This document shows positions 44,771-56,581 of a stretch of DNA of 64,000 nucleotides, one piece after another. How positions within the stretch are numbered: the first letter of the stretch is position 1; every line of letters begins with the position of its first letter. Under the pieces are notes generated by a model that was not told the origin of the DNA, ran no database searches, and saw only the letters and a program-made list of their open reading frames with translations. The position numbers and the translations under genes were made by a program. The stretch is from Cryptomeria japonica (taxonomy: Eukaryota; Streptophyta; Pinopsida; Cupressales; Cupressaceae): the NCBI RefSeq assembly GCF_030272615.1, contig NC_081414.1, forward strand, positions 659,506,292 to 659,570,291, given 5' to 3'.

Positions 44771-46678
44771 TTAGTCTATATTCAGATTTGCAGGGACTGA
44801 CACCTCTTGGAGTGCTTGATCCAAGATAGTTTTATGAGATGGAGATAGGCACAATAGCTCTAAAATGGATATAAGCGCAGGCATTTTGTCTAATTGTTCG
44901 ACAAGATTGTATTGCTTTGGTATGGAGGTGGTGCCTTGTGGAGCTGCCTTTATGGTTACTTTGTCACGACGCGTAACAACATTGCAATTTGAGTTGAGAT
45001 TTTTGAAGGTTATAGTTGCAACTTGTTCACTGGCATCATACAGATGATTTACAGTGTAATTATACGCAGCCTGTGTATAATCAGTGGTATCAGTGCCTCG
45101 CCTGGAAGTGGAAGGACCCCTTTGATCTTGTGATGGAAGTAGATTTTTGAACATCAGATGATCATTATTTGTTGTTTTGGGGTCATGGCCTTCAATTTCA
45201 ATTTCTCCTCGGTCAATAAGATCCTGAATAAGATCTTTCAATCGGTGACAATTACTTGTCTTGTGTCCTCTCCCTTGGTGGAAATCATAGTGTTCAGTAT
45301 CTCTCCACCATGCAGGTTTGACTCGAGGCTCATAGTTTGATATTTTAGGTAGAGTGACCAAATTTTGAGAAATGAGTTGTTGCAATACTGTTTCAATGGG
45401 TTCCCCTAAGGGAGTGTATGTGCATTTTTGTTTTTGCTGACGAGGTCTTGGTTCATCATGAGATGTGATGCGACCTTGATTGGAAGGAACATTTGTGTTG
45501 TTCTGAGGTGGAGGATTTTGTCCTGCAAACCGAACCACCGGTTGTGCATTTTGGATAGTCTGGGCATCCACAACCCCATAGTTGACGACATTCTTGTTTT
45601 TGTTCTAGAAGCTTGGTTTATCGCTATTGAAGCGTGGGTGAGGACCATCCTTTGGTTCATTATAGATTTTGATGAGTCCTTTCTTGATGAGGGCCCGCTC
45701 ACATTTCAAACCCTTGGTGATCATATCATTAAAAGAGTCTGTGTCTTTGACATCCAGGTGAAATTCCATTTCTTCGTTTAAGTTGGAAATGAATATTTCC
45801 ACTAGTTCTCATTCAGGTAACTGAAGAGAACGTCTGCTAGACATTTGGCGCCATCGTTGCAGGAATACTGAGAATAGTTCACCTGGTTTTTGTTTGGTGT
45901 TGCATAGATCAATCATGGTGATGTCGCGTTCAATGTTATGAGAGTAATGAGCTAGGAACTTCTGGATGAGTTCCTCAAATGTTCTAATGCCACCTGATAG
46001 TCGGGAAAACCATGATGTGGTTGTTCCTCCCAAGCTTTGGGAAAAAAGGCGCATTAGGTATGTGTCTTCATATGCCACTTCGAGGCAAGCGGAATGAAAT
46101 TCTCTGACATGATCGCGGGGATCTCCCTTTCCTGTATATTTTTTGAATTTGGGTGTTTCGAATCCTCATGGAAAGGGTGGCATATAAAGATTCCTATCAA
46201 AAGGATAGGGATAGATGTCATTGAGTGAGAATTGGTTAGTCTTGACACCACTATGAAGTTGTTGGGTGAGATTCTCGACTTGTTGCCGCAACATCTCCAT
46301 TTCAGTTGGAGGAGGAGGTGGTGGGTTACCTCGAGGAATGTTATATCTGATGGGATCTCTACCTCTTTCCTCTTCATGGCGACTTTGTCTTTCTGATGCT
46401 TGTCTTAATTGGGCAAGATCAAAGTTAGAGGGGAGTTTTGCTCCTTCTTGAGCGAGTTTTAAGAAGTGAGCATCCGCATTGCTCCTGAGTATTTCGTCAA
46501 ATAGTCTGTTAAAGAGAGGGTTATGTTGGGCCCTTTCTATTGTTGCAGGAGTAGGAGTACTGGGGTTTTCATCATTCACATTTCCTCCAAGTGCTTCTTG
46601 AAACTCATTGATATTTTCCTCTTCTTCTTCTTCTATTTCCATTTCTCGTTGCCTTGATTGTGATCGGGTTTGGGCCAT
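44771..46678 (-). pseudogene. Element C gag
   Basis: The ATG at 46678 opens AQTRSQSRQREMEIEEEEEE, then HNPLFNRLFDEILRSNADAH and NFDLAQLRQASERQ, with a Pro run before EMEMLRQQVENLTQQL. The capsid at 45809-46160 reads TPKFKKYTGKGDPRDHVREF, TYLMRLFSQSLGGTTTSWFS and FLQRWRQMSS. A zinc-finger-like motif at 45270-45310 reads HYDFHQGRGHKTSNC, with the first Cys replaced by Tyr. The frame stays the same from 46678 through the RT, with stops only. Several sit where CGA or CAG would be expected (TGA after PPFP and after SLQLPE; TAG after DKPSF). Confidence 0.92.
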
Positions 46679-49124
46679 TTTGTTTTACAAGCTTTTGTTG
46701 AAGTTGTATGAAAATGATGATGAGTTGTTTGATGAAATGAAAGATTGATGGTTGGTGAATTGTGTTGCACGTGGATCTCTAGCACTTTTAAGGTAGATGT
46801 AACCGAAATTCCTTCTTTGATTTGCTTGCTTGTTTGATAAGTTTTGATGTGATAAGGTGTAGAGAAATCTGAGATGTGTTACAGATTGAACTACCTAGTA
46901 ATGAGAGGATTCACTCATGAACTAGTTTTAACCTGCGTAGATGTGTCTCTTAGGATGAGCTTATCCTAGATGTAGAAACAATCTAAAAAGTAATGTGATG
47001 CGATTGATTCAAGCAATATCTAAAAGAGAACTTGGGTCAAGAACCTCTTAATGTTTTGAGAGTTGGAACGGATTGATGATGAAGTGATGATGGATGAAAT
47101 GGATGAAAAATGTTTTCAACTTCAATAAAAACTGTGTTACAAATGGGACAAACTCTACCTCTTCCCTTTCAGGTGTTGGTGGTATTTCTCGAGCTGTGTT
47201 GTAGGTGATACAGACGTTTGGGAAAAAGTTGGGATTAATCTTACCTCCTTGGTTTTTGTGATAACTCAAAGCTCTATATTGCATAAAAGCTCTGTGGTTC
47301 AATGATTCTGAATCAAATTCGTTTGTTTTGCCTTGAAAGTAGAGGCGCATGTGATGCAGAAAGACTCTATGTGAGACAAAGATTTGTCTATTTATATAGA
47401 AGAATCTCCTCCTTTTGATCAAAGCCTTTGAGCTTAATGGTCTTTTTTTCAAGTTGATATTCTGATGATGCTTCTTCTTTCGCAAGATGTGAAGAATGGT
47501 CATAAAATCTGACTCTTTTGTTGTTTGCACTTTGTTTTTGATGTGTTTGGTTGGATGAATACTTTGTTTTTGGAAGTGATTTTCTGATTTTTCTTTGACA
47601 AGAAAACAAAGCAAGCACACAAACACAAGAATGTTGCCTAAAAGGCACAAATGAGTATGGGTCTAGATCAACCCAATCCTTGGACTTGTATATGACCCTT
47701 CCTTTAGATGTATTTTTAAGGTGTATTTCCAAAGCCTAAAGTCGGCTCAATTTGTACTTGGTCTTTGACTAAAATGAACACACTTCAAACACTTTTTTTC
47801 CCTAAGGTCAAATGGCCAGTTGTGATAAATTTAGCCCACATCTTGATATTTCTTCGACTTTGGTACTATATACCTTATGAATCCTGTCGTGGTAGGTAAG
47901 GATGTGATATACTAAGTCTTGCACGAGCATAACAAATAGATGATCCCTATGATGGGGGAGTCACCACTTTTATCAAGTCACAAGTGACTTTTCAAAAAGC
48001 TATGTTTCTACTCAAGGAAATATGTATGGTGAGTATCTTGGGAGCAAAACCATCTATGCTCTTGCACTAAATTATATTGCAAATATCCTCAATCAATAGA
48101 ATGGGTGGGCTACTACTTAAAGGTGTTTAGTCATGTTCGATGTTTTTGGACATAAGTTCATTCTGTAGTGACTCACTTAAGAGCCTTGTAACTGGTGGTG
48201 GGGCCCATTTGTCCTTTCGGCCAGTTACACTATAGGAACAGCTATACCCAAGGCTACAGCTTTCGCTCTCACCTGATTTCTATAGTAGCTCGAAGGATTT
48301 ACCATGCGAGGTCGTTCCCAAGAGTGATGTGTCTCTTGGCAGGCCTCTCTTAAAAAGATAAAATTTTGAGTGTTACTAACACTTTTCTCTTGCACCTAGG
48401 ACCACGAAAGCCAAGGGAGAGGATAGTGTGTGTTAGAAGTAGGACCATTCGACTGACTTTTTGCACAAGTGTGCCAAGCATGAAAAACACTTGTTCTTTT
48501 TAATCTTCCATTGCAATGTGATCTAGCTATTTGGAGATGTTGCTCCAATAGTCATGGTGTTCTTTTTAACTTCAAAGGCAAAATATTTTGTAAACTAGGA
48601 ACTTTGAAATCCTAGTCAACTGAATTGAAAACACGTCTTGCTTGAAGTAAAGTTCTTTTTGAGCTTGAAGGAAAAATGGCTTGTTGTTTTTAGATTGCCC
48701 AAAACAAAGTGTTGATTGTAAATTTCTTTAAGTTGATACAAGAAAATAAATTTTGTTTTGTTGATTTTAAGCACCAAAACGAAGTTTGTTTCCTAACTTG
48801 CAAGAAATAAAGTTGTTTTGTATAAGTTTGTGGTTCTTTTTACCTTGGACCAATGAAATTCTTTTTAAGAGCCCAAACAAATGTGTGATTCTTTTTTAAA
48901 AGCCCAAATTTGAAATGTGAAGTTAATTTTAAACCAAAATAAAAAGTGAATTCATTTTTAAAACCAACTTCGAAAACAAGTTAGTAAAAACTATAAATCT
49001 ACCTTTTAATCTAATTTAAATCTGCACAAAAGAGAAAAATAGTTAGTAAAATCCGCCTATTCGGTGGGCTTCTACAAGCCTAATTTTTTTTGGTTTTTTG
49101 GTTAGAAGGTGATTTGTACAACAC
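46679..49124 (-). other. Leader of element C, no clear gene
   Basis: About 2.4 kb between the array and gag. Overlapping minus-strand frames at 47048-47732 encode nothing I recognise. Towards 48500-49000 the sequence is rich in AAGTTNNTTTT-like strings. Long leaders are usual in Tat elements and may hold packaging signals. Confidence 0.5.
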
Positions 49125-49390
49125 TCTGTTACAATAGCGCTAGTCTGTGTTTGAACAGAAGCGCTATTTAACACAAACACGCTAAAAGAAAGGGAAAGAC
49201 TGAGAAGGCAGAAGCACTGAAAAAGGGTGAATAGCGCCAAAACAATGTCAAACGCGCCAAAACAGTGTCAAAAGCGTTGAATTTGATACAATAGCGCTAT
49301 TGTAAGAACAATAGTGCTAGAACAACAAGTATCAATAGCGCTGGAATGAGTTCAATAGCGCTGGAACGAGTTCAATAGCACCAAAGCGCA
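49125..49390 (-). repeat. AGCGCTATTG array in C leader
   Basis: About eleven units lie 90-350 bases after the PBS. Plus-strand forms include ACAATAGCGCTAGTC, ACAATAGCGCTATTGTAAG, TCAATAGCGCTGGAATG and TCAATAGCGCTGGAACG. Read on the minus (element) strand the core is AGCGCTATTG, the same as the plus-strand core at 34251-34570. The two arrays are thus inverted to each other about 15 kb apart. Confidence 0.85.
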
Positions 49391-49456
49391 ACCTGTGTGA
49401 CATTTTCAACACTCAAACATGTTATTGGTTAAAAAAAATTGATCTTTTTGGTGTTT

Positions 49457-49477
49457 GGATTCACGTCGGGTTCACCA
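49457..49477 (-). other. Candidate primer-binding site of element C
   Basis: The minus strand reads TGGTGAACCCGACGTGAA two bases after the LTR end GCATCA. B carries the same site with three changes in 21 bases. I cannot name the tRNA. Confidence 0.75.
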
Positions 49478-49479
49478 AA

Positions 49480-50866
49480 TGATGCTCTGCAAAATGGACA
49501 AGGTTAGTTTGAGATAAATAACACAAGACACAAGAAAATCGTTAGTGTTAATCAATCAAAAACTAATCTAAACAGGCATATCAAGAGAGATACTAAAAAC
49601 ATGAAAGCATATTTAACTAAAGAAGCAAATATGATGAGGCATCTCCAAATACCTCCTAACATGCCCTTAGCTCCTTCTCCCTTATTCCTCTCCTCTCCAA
49701 GTTCCAAAATAGTGTAGCTCTCAGCAGCTTTTTGCACTATGGATGCTTATGGAGGTTTGAGATTGAAATATTGCTCCAAATGTAAATAAAGAAGCTAATA
49801 TTGAGCTATTGATACTAGAATGATTTATTTTAACCAAAATGACAATATAGGAGTTTGCTATGCTAAATGCTCTCTAAAATGCCTATAGGTTAAATGCATA
49901 CAAGTTTTCAAGATATGGATTATGAAGAAATGGGCTCTATTTATAGGGAAAATGGAGCAATGGATGGTTGAGATTGAGTAATCTCAACAAGGGTCAGGAT
50001 TGAATGATTTCAAATCTATGTGAGGGCTTTCAACCCAATCCCAGGATGACAAGTGTCAATGTGAGATAGGTTGAGAGGGGAGGGAATAAGCATTAAATGC
50101 TTGATATGACCTTGGGAGTTAAAGTCAAGGTTAGTTGAATGAATAAACTCTTTATTCAAAGAATAAAGCTTTTATCCAATGGATAAACACTTGTGCAAGT
50201 GTAAAAAGGATAAATATGGTCAAAACAATAAATGTTTGGGGAGACAAGTTTGAAATAACCATAAATGGTTATGTAAGAGCCATAAATGGTCATGTAAGAG
50301 CCATTAGTGGTCTTGGAAGACTTTGGGGGTTAATTTGTTGAACACACAAAGCATTAAATGTTTTTCAAAGACTTTTGAAGTCTTTGAGAAGTGACTTCAT
50401 TTTGCCTAGGAATGTGACAATAATTAGGGGATGGATTAGACTAATTAGGAAGGGGTTAGAACAATCTAGAAGGGGATTAGATTTTGCAAGTGGATTTGGT
50501 GGATGAGGGAAAATAGGATTTTATTAAAATAAAAATTCATTTATTTCAATAAATGTGTGCAAGTTGCATTTGTAGGAAAATGCAAGTGGGGGGGGGATAA
50601 TAATTTAAATAAATATTTTTATTTAATTTATTTAAAAGAGGAAAAGGGGATTTTAATTAAATAAATAGATTTTATTTATTTAATTGATGGTGAATTTGAT
50701 TTAATGAATGAATTAAAATAAATTGAATAATTTATTTAATTAATAGAAGAATGTTTGGGAATGAATTAATTAAATATTAATTTAATTAATTGATGGCTAG
50801 TGGATTTTTAATCAAATAAATAGCGAATATTTATTTAATTAAGCTGGACAGATTTGTGTGACTACA
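49480..50866 (-). repeat. 5' LTR of element C
   Basis: 1387 bp, same ends as 32666-33695. It holds an extra segment (50131-50486) with short inverted A/T-rich strings (CTTTATTCAAAGAATAAAG) and two CATAAATGGT repeats. TATAAATAG on the minus strand lies at 49938-49946 and would start the genomic RNA. Confidence 0.95.
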
Positions 50867-50871
50867 TATTC
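50867..50871. other. Target site duplication of C, right copy
   Basis: TATTC, identical to 32661-32665. Confidence 0.92.
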
Positions 50872-50898
50872 ATATTCCAAATATAAAATATATATATT

Positions 50899-50929
<31 letters not shown>

Positions 50930-52816
50930 CATCTATATACATATTTTTATTGGTTGGGTCCCACGAACCCCCATGGGGTTTATGTGGGTGTTGCAGCCCC
51001 ACGTGGTGGGACTACAACCCCCCACGTAGTTGGTCTGCAGCCCCACGCAGTGGGTTGAAGCCCCCACTACGTGGGTCTGCATCCCCACTATGTGGGCATG
51101 CAGCTCCACATCGTGGTGCTGCAGCTCACGGTAGGGAAGGGGGGCGGGTGTGGGGTTGAGCCATGACTCCCCCACCGCTCAATTAATTTTTTTTAATAAT
51201 TTTTTTATTGGTTTATTTATTTATTTTAAATCAAACTTTCATTAAATTAAAAAAAAAAACTAAAACCTACAACACCCAAATCTGGGAAAATTTTAACAGA
51301 CCCCCCAAATTTCATAAAACAATTTACCAGTCCATCCAAAATCAAATTGATAAAATTTTAACAGCATAACCCCAAATTTGGTAAACATTAACAGTTAAAA
51401 TTTGAGGAATTTTAGCAACATCTCAGATTAACAAAATTTTAACATCATCTTCATACTAAAAAAATTAATAACAAATTATAACCATTTATACTTTCCTCAT
51501 CATTTTAAAACAGAAGATTCAAGAGGGAAACTGAGAGATTTCATTTTGAAACAAACAAACTAGAGATTTTTATTTTTTTACAATCCAAAATTTATGCAAA
51601 TAGAGATTTAAAAGAAACAAAACCAACTTGATAAGCTTCCTGGAAGACAAATTTTGATGGAGAGCACTCAATTCTTCCCTGAGCAAGAATTTCTTCAACC
51701 AGATAATTTTCCTCCAAAATACCTAGACTCCCATATCCGGCAAAACTCCTAGCATATAAAGAATTTTTTTCTAAAAATATCTATTAGGTCAAGTTTTCAT
51801 TTTCCTCCAAGCAAAACTTTACAAATGAAAATTAAAATACTTTCCCCCAAACTGAAATTCTTTTAAATTTTAAACTTTTGAATTGAATTCAAGATTTTTA
51901 TAAAGTAAAAGCCAACATGAGAATATATTTACTTTTCAAAAATAATTTATTTTTTTCAAAACATAGGATATAAAATTACATCTACCATAAGATTTATTTT
52001 TTTGACAACTACTTTAATTAGCTAGCTAGGGAAATTAATTTATTTTCTTTTTAACATTATTTTTAATTTAACCATTAATTTAATTAATTAAAGTAATACA
52101 CATTAATTATTAATAATCATAAGGTATTAATAATTAATCTCGCATTAAATAATACTAGAAGAAATTTAATAAAGTCACAAAGCGCATAACCCATAACACA
52201 CAAACCCAACTAAACAACATAATAAAGACGTGACTCGCAGAACAACACAGGAAAGGTTGACAGACAACCGACAATGCTCTCTATCGAGCAAGGCTAAGGG
52301 TGAAACTTAGGGCCTTAAGACTATCTCATCCACTTCCATCGGATTATTTAGGTACGCTCAGACGTATGGAACCAGGTGAAGTCAGCACCTTGTCCCTGTA
52401 ATTCCTGCATCATCAAACCACACATACATATATATATGAATTCCAAACACGATAGACACACCCGTTAAGGAGAATCATGATGTTCCCTGTCTCACCGTAG
52501 TAAGTGAAGGAAAATCATCTCCTCACACCCCATACACTTTCACACATACATGATAACATATACATAACACATCTCACACATAAAGTAAATGTGTTAGTCC
52601 ATGGTTAGTAATCCAATAAAATTAACATCTAACCATCAATAAAGAAATGATGCATAACAACATTTATTGAATCTCAAATCAAAGCATAACACAACACAAC
52701 ATAATATCTAAATAAACATCACCGTATAATGTATCCACTAATATCAACTGAAAAAGTCAACCATGGTCAAAATAAGTATCTTAAAATAAAAGTCTGATCG
52801 AGGGAGGGGTACTACA
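50872..52816 (-). repeat. 5' LTR of A, outer part
   Basis: It matches 2380-4301 of the left LTR. It ends GGGGTACTACA at 52816, which is the LTR start TGTAGTACCCC on the minus strand and the outer end of element A. The five bases that follow (AGACT) would be its target duplication; the partner is off the window. Confidence 0.9.
50957..51137. repeat. GC-rich hairpin-unit array, right A LTR copy
   Basis: Second copy of the 2481-2660 array with the same unit order (for example CCCACTACGTGGGTCTGCA, CTCCACATCGTGGTGCTGCA). A few base changes separate the copies. Confidence 0.8.
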
Positions 52817-54465
52817 AGACTACATAAGGGCCATCATATTTATACTAAAGTTATAATTTAATGATAGTTTTGTGTGCAATATAATCTCACTAACAGTAAC
52901 TACTCTTATATAGTAATAAAAATGAATATATTTGTATATGTATATTGTATATACATATAATGAGATTGATTTATGCATGTGCCTATAAATGAAAACATAA
53001 AAAGTTGAATGGGTTAGGTAAAAAATCCACAACCTTTGTGGTCTACGATAGTTCTTATATTAGACTTCAAGGTGAACTTGAACAATATAAAATAATGATT
53101 TATATTTTGATAAATGTTGGAGGCAATTTTTAAGTACTTGGTCATTAAAGACACGACTTCTAGAGATTTTGTTAAAAGTATTAGTTTGAATAAATACTAG
53201 GAAAACATAGTAGTGCACAATCCTAACATTCTTTTACTACATTAATTTGGATAATACTCTTTCACATACTTGTTTAAGTGGGTTTTAGTTGAGTTAAACT
53301 CATAAATGAACAAGCCAAGCCAAGTTAACTTACAATATTGTGTCCCACTTTTTTTTATCAAAGTAAGATTAACTATAATTTAGACATGGGTATGTGTAGG
53401 ATCATGAGGGGCCAAAAAGTGGTGATATTCTGACTAAAGTCCTGATTGATATGCTGATTGATAAATATTTATAACTTTCAAATGATATCACATTTTTTGA
53501 ATCTGAAACATGCATTACATTCTATTCTTTGTATAATATAGGATTAAAAAATAAAAATGTATTTCATAAAGTTTAGACCAATTTATGGTGGCCAGCCATA
53601 CAAGTTTTTATATTTTTAAAAAGTTGTAGTAAAAAAATCATAATTAACTATTTATTAAAAAAAAAAATACGTCACATCTAGACATGAGTCTTCTACTTAT
53701 ATCTAAAATCTTATTAAAAATATTATGATTTGATTATGATTACCGTGGTTAGACAAACACAGGTGCTTCTTATATTTTCCTAAAAATTTAGTACTACTGC
53801 ATTGAAATTTTAATTTTTTGTCAAATAGATTTTTTTTTTTATAGAAAACAACTAGTAGCTTAGAAAATATATTAAATTTGCTACAAATTCTATTCTTACA
53901 TATTTTTGAAATAATGATAGCTTATTCAAATTTTTACGTCAAGTTGTCTAACTCTATTTTTTAATTTTCATTGCCATTTAAGGGCCTGTTTGGCCCACCA
54001 TGATCCTGCACACTCACATATGCCAATATGATTTGGATGTGCTCATTTAGTATTACATAATTTTTTGTACGCATCTAAATTAACTTCTTCTCATTGAAAT
54101 ACAAACATTAATAGCTAGGAAATGAATATTTTTAGATTTTTTTCCTATTTTATTTCTTTCTTTTGCATGTGTGAAACATAGACCTTAATGTTCAGTGAAG
54201 ATCCTACATTAGCAAGAAATAAAAATAAATATAATAGTCAAATTAATTATATTCAATATTATACTTTTCAGAAAGCAATTCATTTGATCCCCCAAAATGT
54301 AAAGTAAAATTAGTTTTTTTGTCAACAATTTGATAGGTGCAAAGGAGAATTCATTGTGAGTATGATTTAAGACTAGACAGGGTCTATACAAGGGTATTTC
54401 ATCTAACTCTTCAATTAAAATCCTTTAAATAGAACATTTAGAGGATTAAAATCAATAGATTTTCA
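52817..54465. other. AT-rich flank, no gene seen
   Basis: This is host sequence beyond element A. The short frames at 52820-53032 and 54209-54391 are low-complexity and not credible. At 53990 the string AGGGCCTGTTTGGCCCACC resembles the end of a hAT-type MITE, but I found no matching inverted end. Confidence 0.5.

Positions 54466-54517
<52 letters not shown>
54466..54517. repeat. Compound (TA)(TG)(AG) microsatellite
   Basis: Runs of TA, TG and AG follow one another without interruption over about 52 bases. It should be length-variable. Confidence 0.97.
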
Positions 54518-56245
54518 TTTTAGACAAAATTAGAATGTCCTAGAAGTGGGAGACACTATTGTGACAACACACAGCCTATGATAGGAGAAGTATTTTTTAT
54601 TTATGTAGATATTATTGTATTTGAAACAATATACTGGTGTGTATGCTAGAATGTGAAATAATAATTTCTAATAACTAGTTTGATATAAAGGTGTGTGAAC
54701 ATTCGACGCACATATCTATTTTGCAATGTGTATTTTTTTTTTCAAAACTTGATCAAAGTAATGTAAAATCACTACTAGCATTATTGGTTCACAATGTATA
54801 TTTATTTGTAAAACATTTAAATTATGCCATACTTAACTAGAGGGAATTTAGAGTTCTATGACAAATTATTTGTAATTAGAAACAACACTAATTTTTCAAT
54901 AGCATGATATACTTGATGATTTCCTTAATCTACTACCCTTGTGAAAGCTAGGGCCACCTCTTGATTAAATGTATGTAGTGGATCACAAGTCTATGGCTAG
55001 AGGAAGAGTACTTGAGTTATGCTCTCCCTCTTGTTGTTGAAGAATGTTGAAGAGTTGGTTACTTAGAGACATTATTTATATTTCACATAATAGTATTTTT
55101 TGATGATTTATAAAATTATATAACATGTCATTACAATATGGATGGTAGTTGTAATATGTACTTTCTATGATAAAATATTCAAGAGGTGATTGTTTAATTA
55201 AATTATTATTTAAAATCTCATAATTTAAATTATGAGTTAATTAAAGTATTCATTAGAAGTATGTAATATTTATTTAATGTAAATGGATTTGCATAAAGAG
55301 ATAATTTTATATTTTTCTCTTAGGTGCAATAGTGAAATACGAAATTAAGTTAAAAAATAGTGATGTGTTGGCAAAATTTTATTATGTTTGGAGATAACAG
55401 ATAGATAGTTCATCACACATTAGTTATAGCTAAATGCAAGGATATTAATAAATAATTATTAAATGGACTACATCATTCAATATGTAGATGCAAATAGTTA
55501 ACTCAATACCTTTGGTTGAGAAAACTATATTTGTAACTAGATTTGCAAGAGATGGTAGTGAAATCATTTTCCCTGCATTTCTTTATTTAGAGGAACAATG
55601 GTGTTATCTTTATACAAATACTTAAATGCAAATGGTTATGTTTGTATTGGGTTTAAGTCAAATCTCCTAAAACGAGTTTTTTTCTCTTAAACTAAAATAC
55701 TACTTACTTATAGGTTTGGATTAGCAAGTGAAGCTTGGCTAATATATATGGTACTAAGGATACTTGGAGAGTTATAACCCCTTGAAAAAAATATTAGTAA
55801 ACAAACAAATATTTGTGTGTTGATTAAAAAAATTATTATCATTATTCTTTTATATGAACATTGCTTGCGTTCAATAGGTAATTTAAATCTTGTTCCTTAA
55901 TATATCTTTCTCAATAGGTCTAAGTGGACTATGCTATATATTGTATGCGCCTTGATCATTTCGTGTAATCCAAATTTCAAGCATACAACCTAGTTGTGGA
56001 GGAATTGAGAACTTAATTTGTTGATTTTTTTTTATAAATGGAAAGTTATTTTCTTATATTTGCTTTATTCAAGGTTAATATTTATTTAGCTTTACAAATA
56101 ATCAAAGGTATTGAGTAATTAGTGACTTTATTGACTTTATTCAAATGTTATTATTTATCGACTTTTACAACTAGACCAAGTAAGTATCTTGTGACTTCAA
56201 TAGATATTTTTTTCTTTTTGGAAACAACTAGATTGCCTTAATATT
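54518..56245. other. AT-rich flank, no gene seen
   Basis: I see no reading frame above chance, no repeat array and no element signature on either strand in this stretch. Confidence 0.5.
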
Positions 56246-56262
56246 AACATTCAAATTTACAA

Positions 56263-56564
56263 GAGCTGGATGATATGAAAAACTCCGCGATCAATATGAA
56301 GCAGATGGTGGTTCATGCGGAAGAACTCATAAGAAATATCTAGCTGTCCTTGTCCTTGAGCTGTCTCGGTGTTGTCTTTGTGTTGTCCTTAGGTTGTCTA
56401 GTGTTGTTCTCTTTGTCTTGTGATCCCTTTTTGTTTTAACTAAGATCTGTTCTTTGTATGGGTGTCCAGGCACTGTTATTTCTTGCCTTTTTAATGCTTT
56501 ATCTTTCTCCTGCTATGTAACAAGGTTCTGGGTTCCTTTCAAAAACCTATTTTTAATTAATCAA
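56263..56564 (+). mobile_element. 5'-truncated LINE tail
   Basis: This 302-bp insert is flanked by perfect 17-bp direct repeats (AACATTCAAATTTACAA at 56246-56262 and 56565-56581). Its start encodes the end of a reading frame (ELDDMKNSAINMKQMVVHAE, ELIRNI, stop). Its 3' UTR has GTTGTCTTTGTGTTGTCC, GCTATGTAACAAGGTTCTGG and GGTTCCTTTCAAAAACCT, the usual ending of plant L1-type LINEs, then TTTTTAATTAA. Long target duplications and 5' truncation are typical of target-primed reverse transcription. Confidence 0.88.
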
Positions 56565-56581
56565 AACATTCAAATTTACAA

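Larger units (their letters stand above)
32666..50866 (-). mobile_element. Element C, full-length Tat-type retroelement with PMD
   Basis: This is an 18.2 kb Ty3/gypsy element with LTRs, PBS, PPT and a perfect 5-bp target duplication. Minus-strand order: 5' LTR 49480-50866, PBS, 2.8 kb leader with an AGCGCT array, gag, protease, G-patch, RT, RNase H, second RNase H, integrase (ends near 39560), an AT-rich spacer, an antisense PMD gene (34109-36815, plus strand), PPT, 3' LTR 32666-33695. The dual RNase H places it in the Tat lineage. The LTRs look about 98% alike where they align, so it is the youngest full element here. It sits inside the 5' LTR of A. Confidence 0.95.

Noticed and set aside
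47048-47732. Two overlapping minus-strand frames (200 and 114 codons)
   Set aside because: They lie in the C leader, have low-complexity Lys/Ser/His content and no recognisable domain; they probably reflect sequence bias.
53985-54010. hAT-like MITE end (GGGCCTGTTTGG)
   Set aside because: No matching inverted terminus or 8-bp duplication was found within 1 kb.
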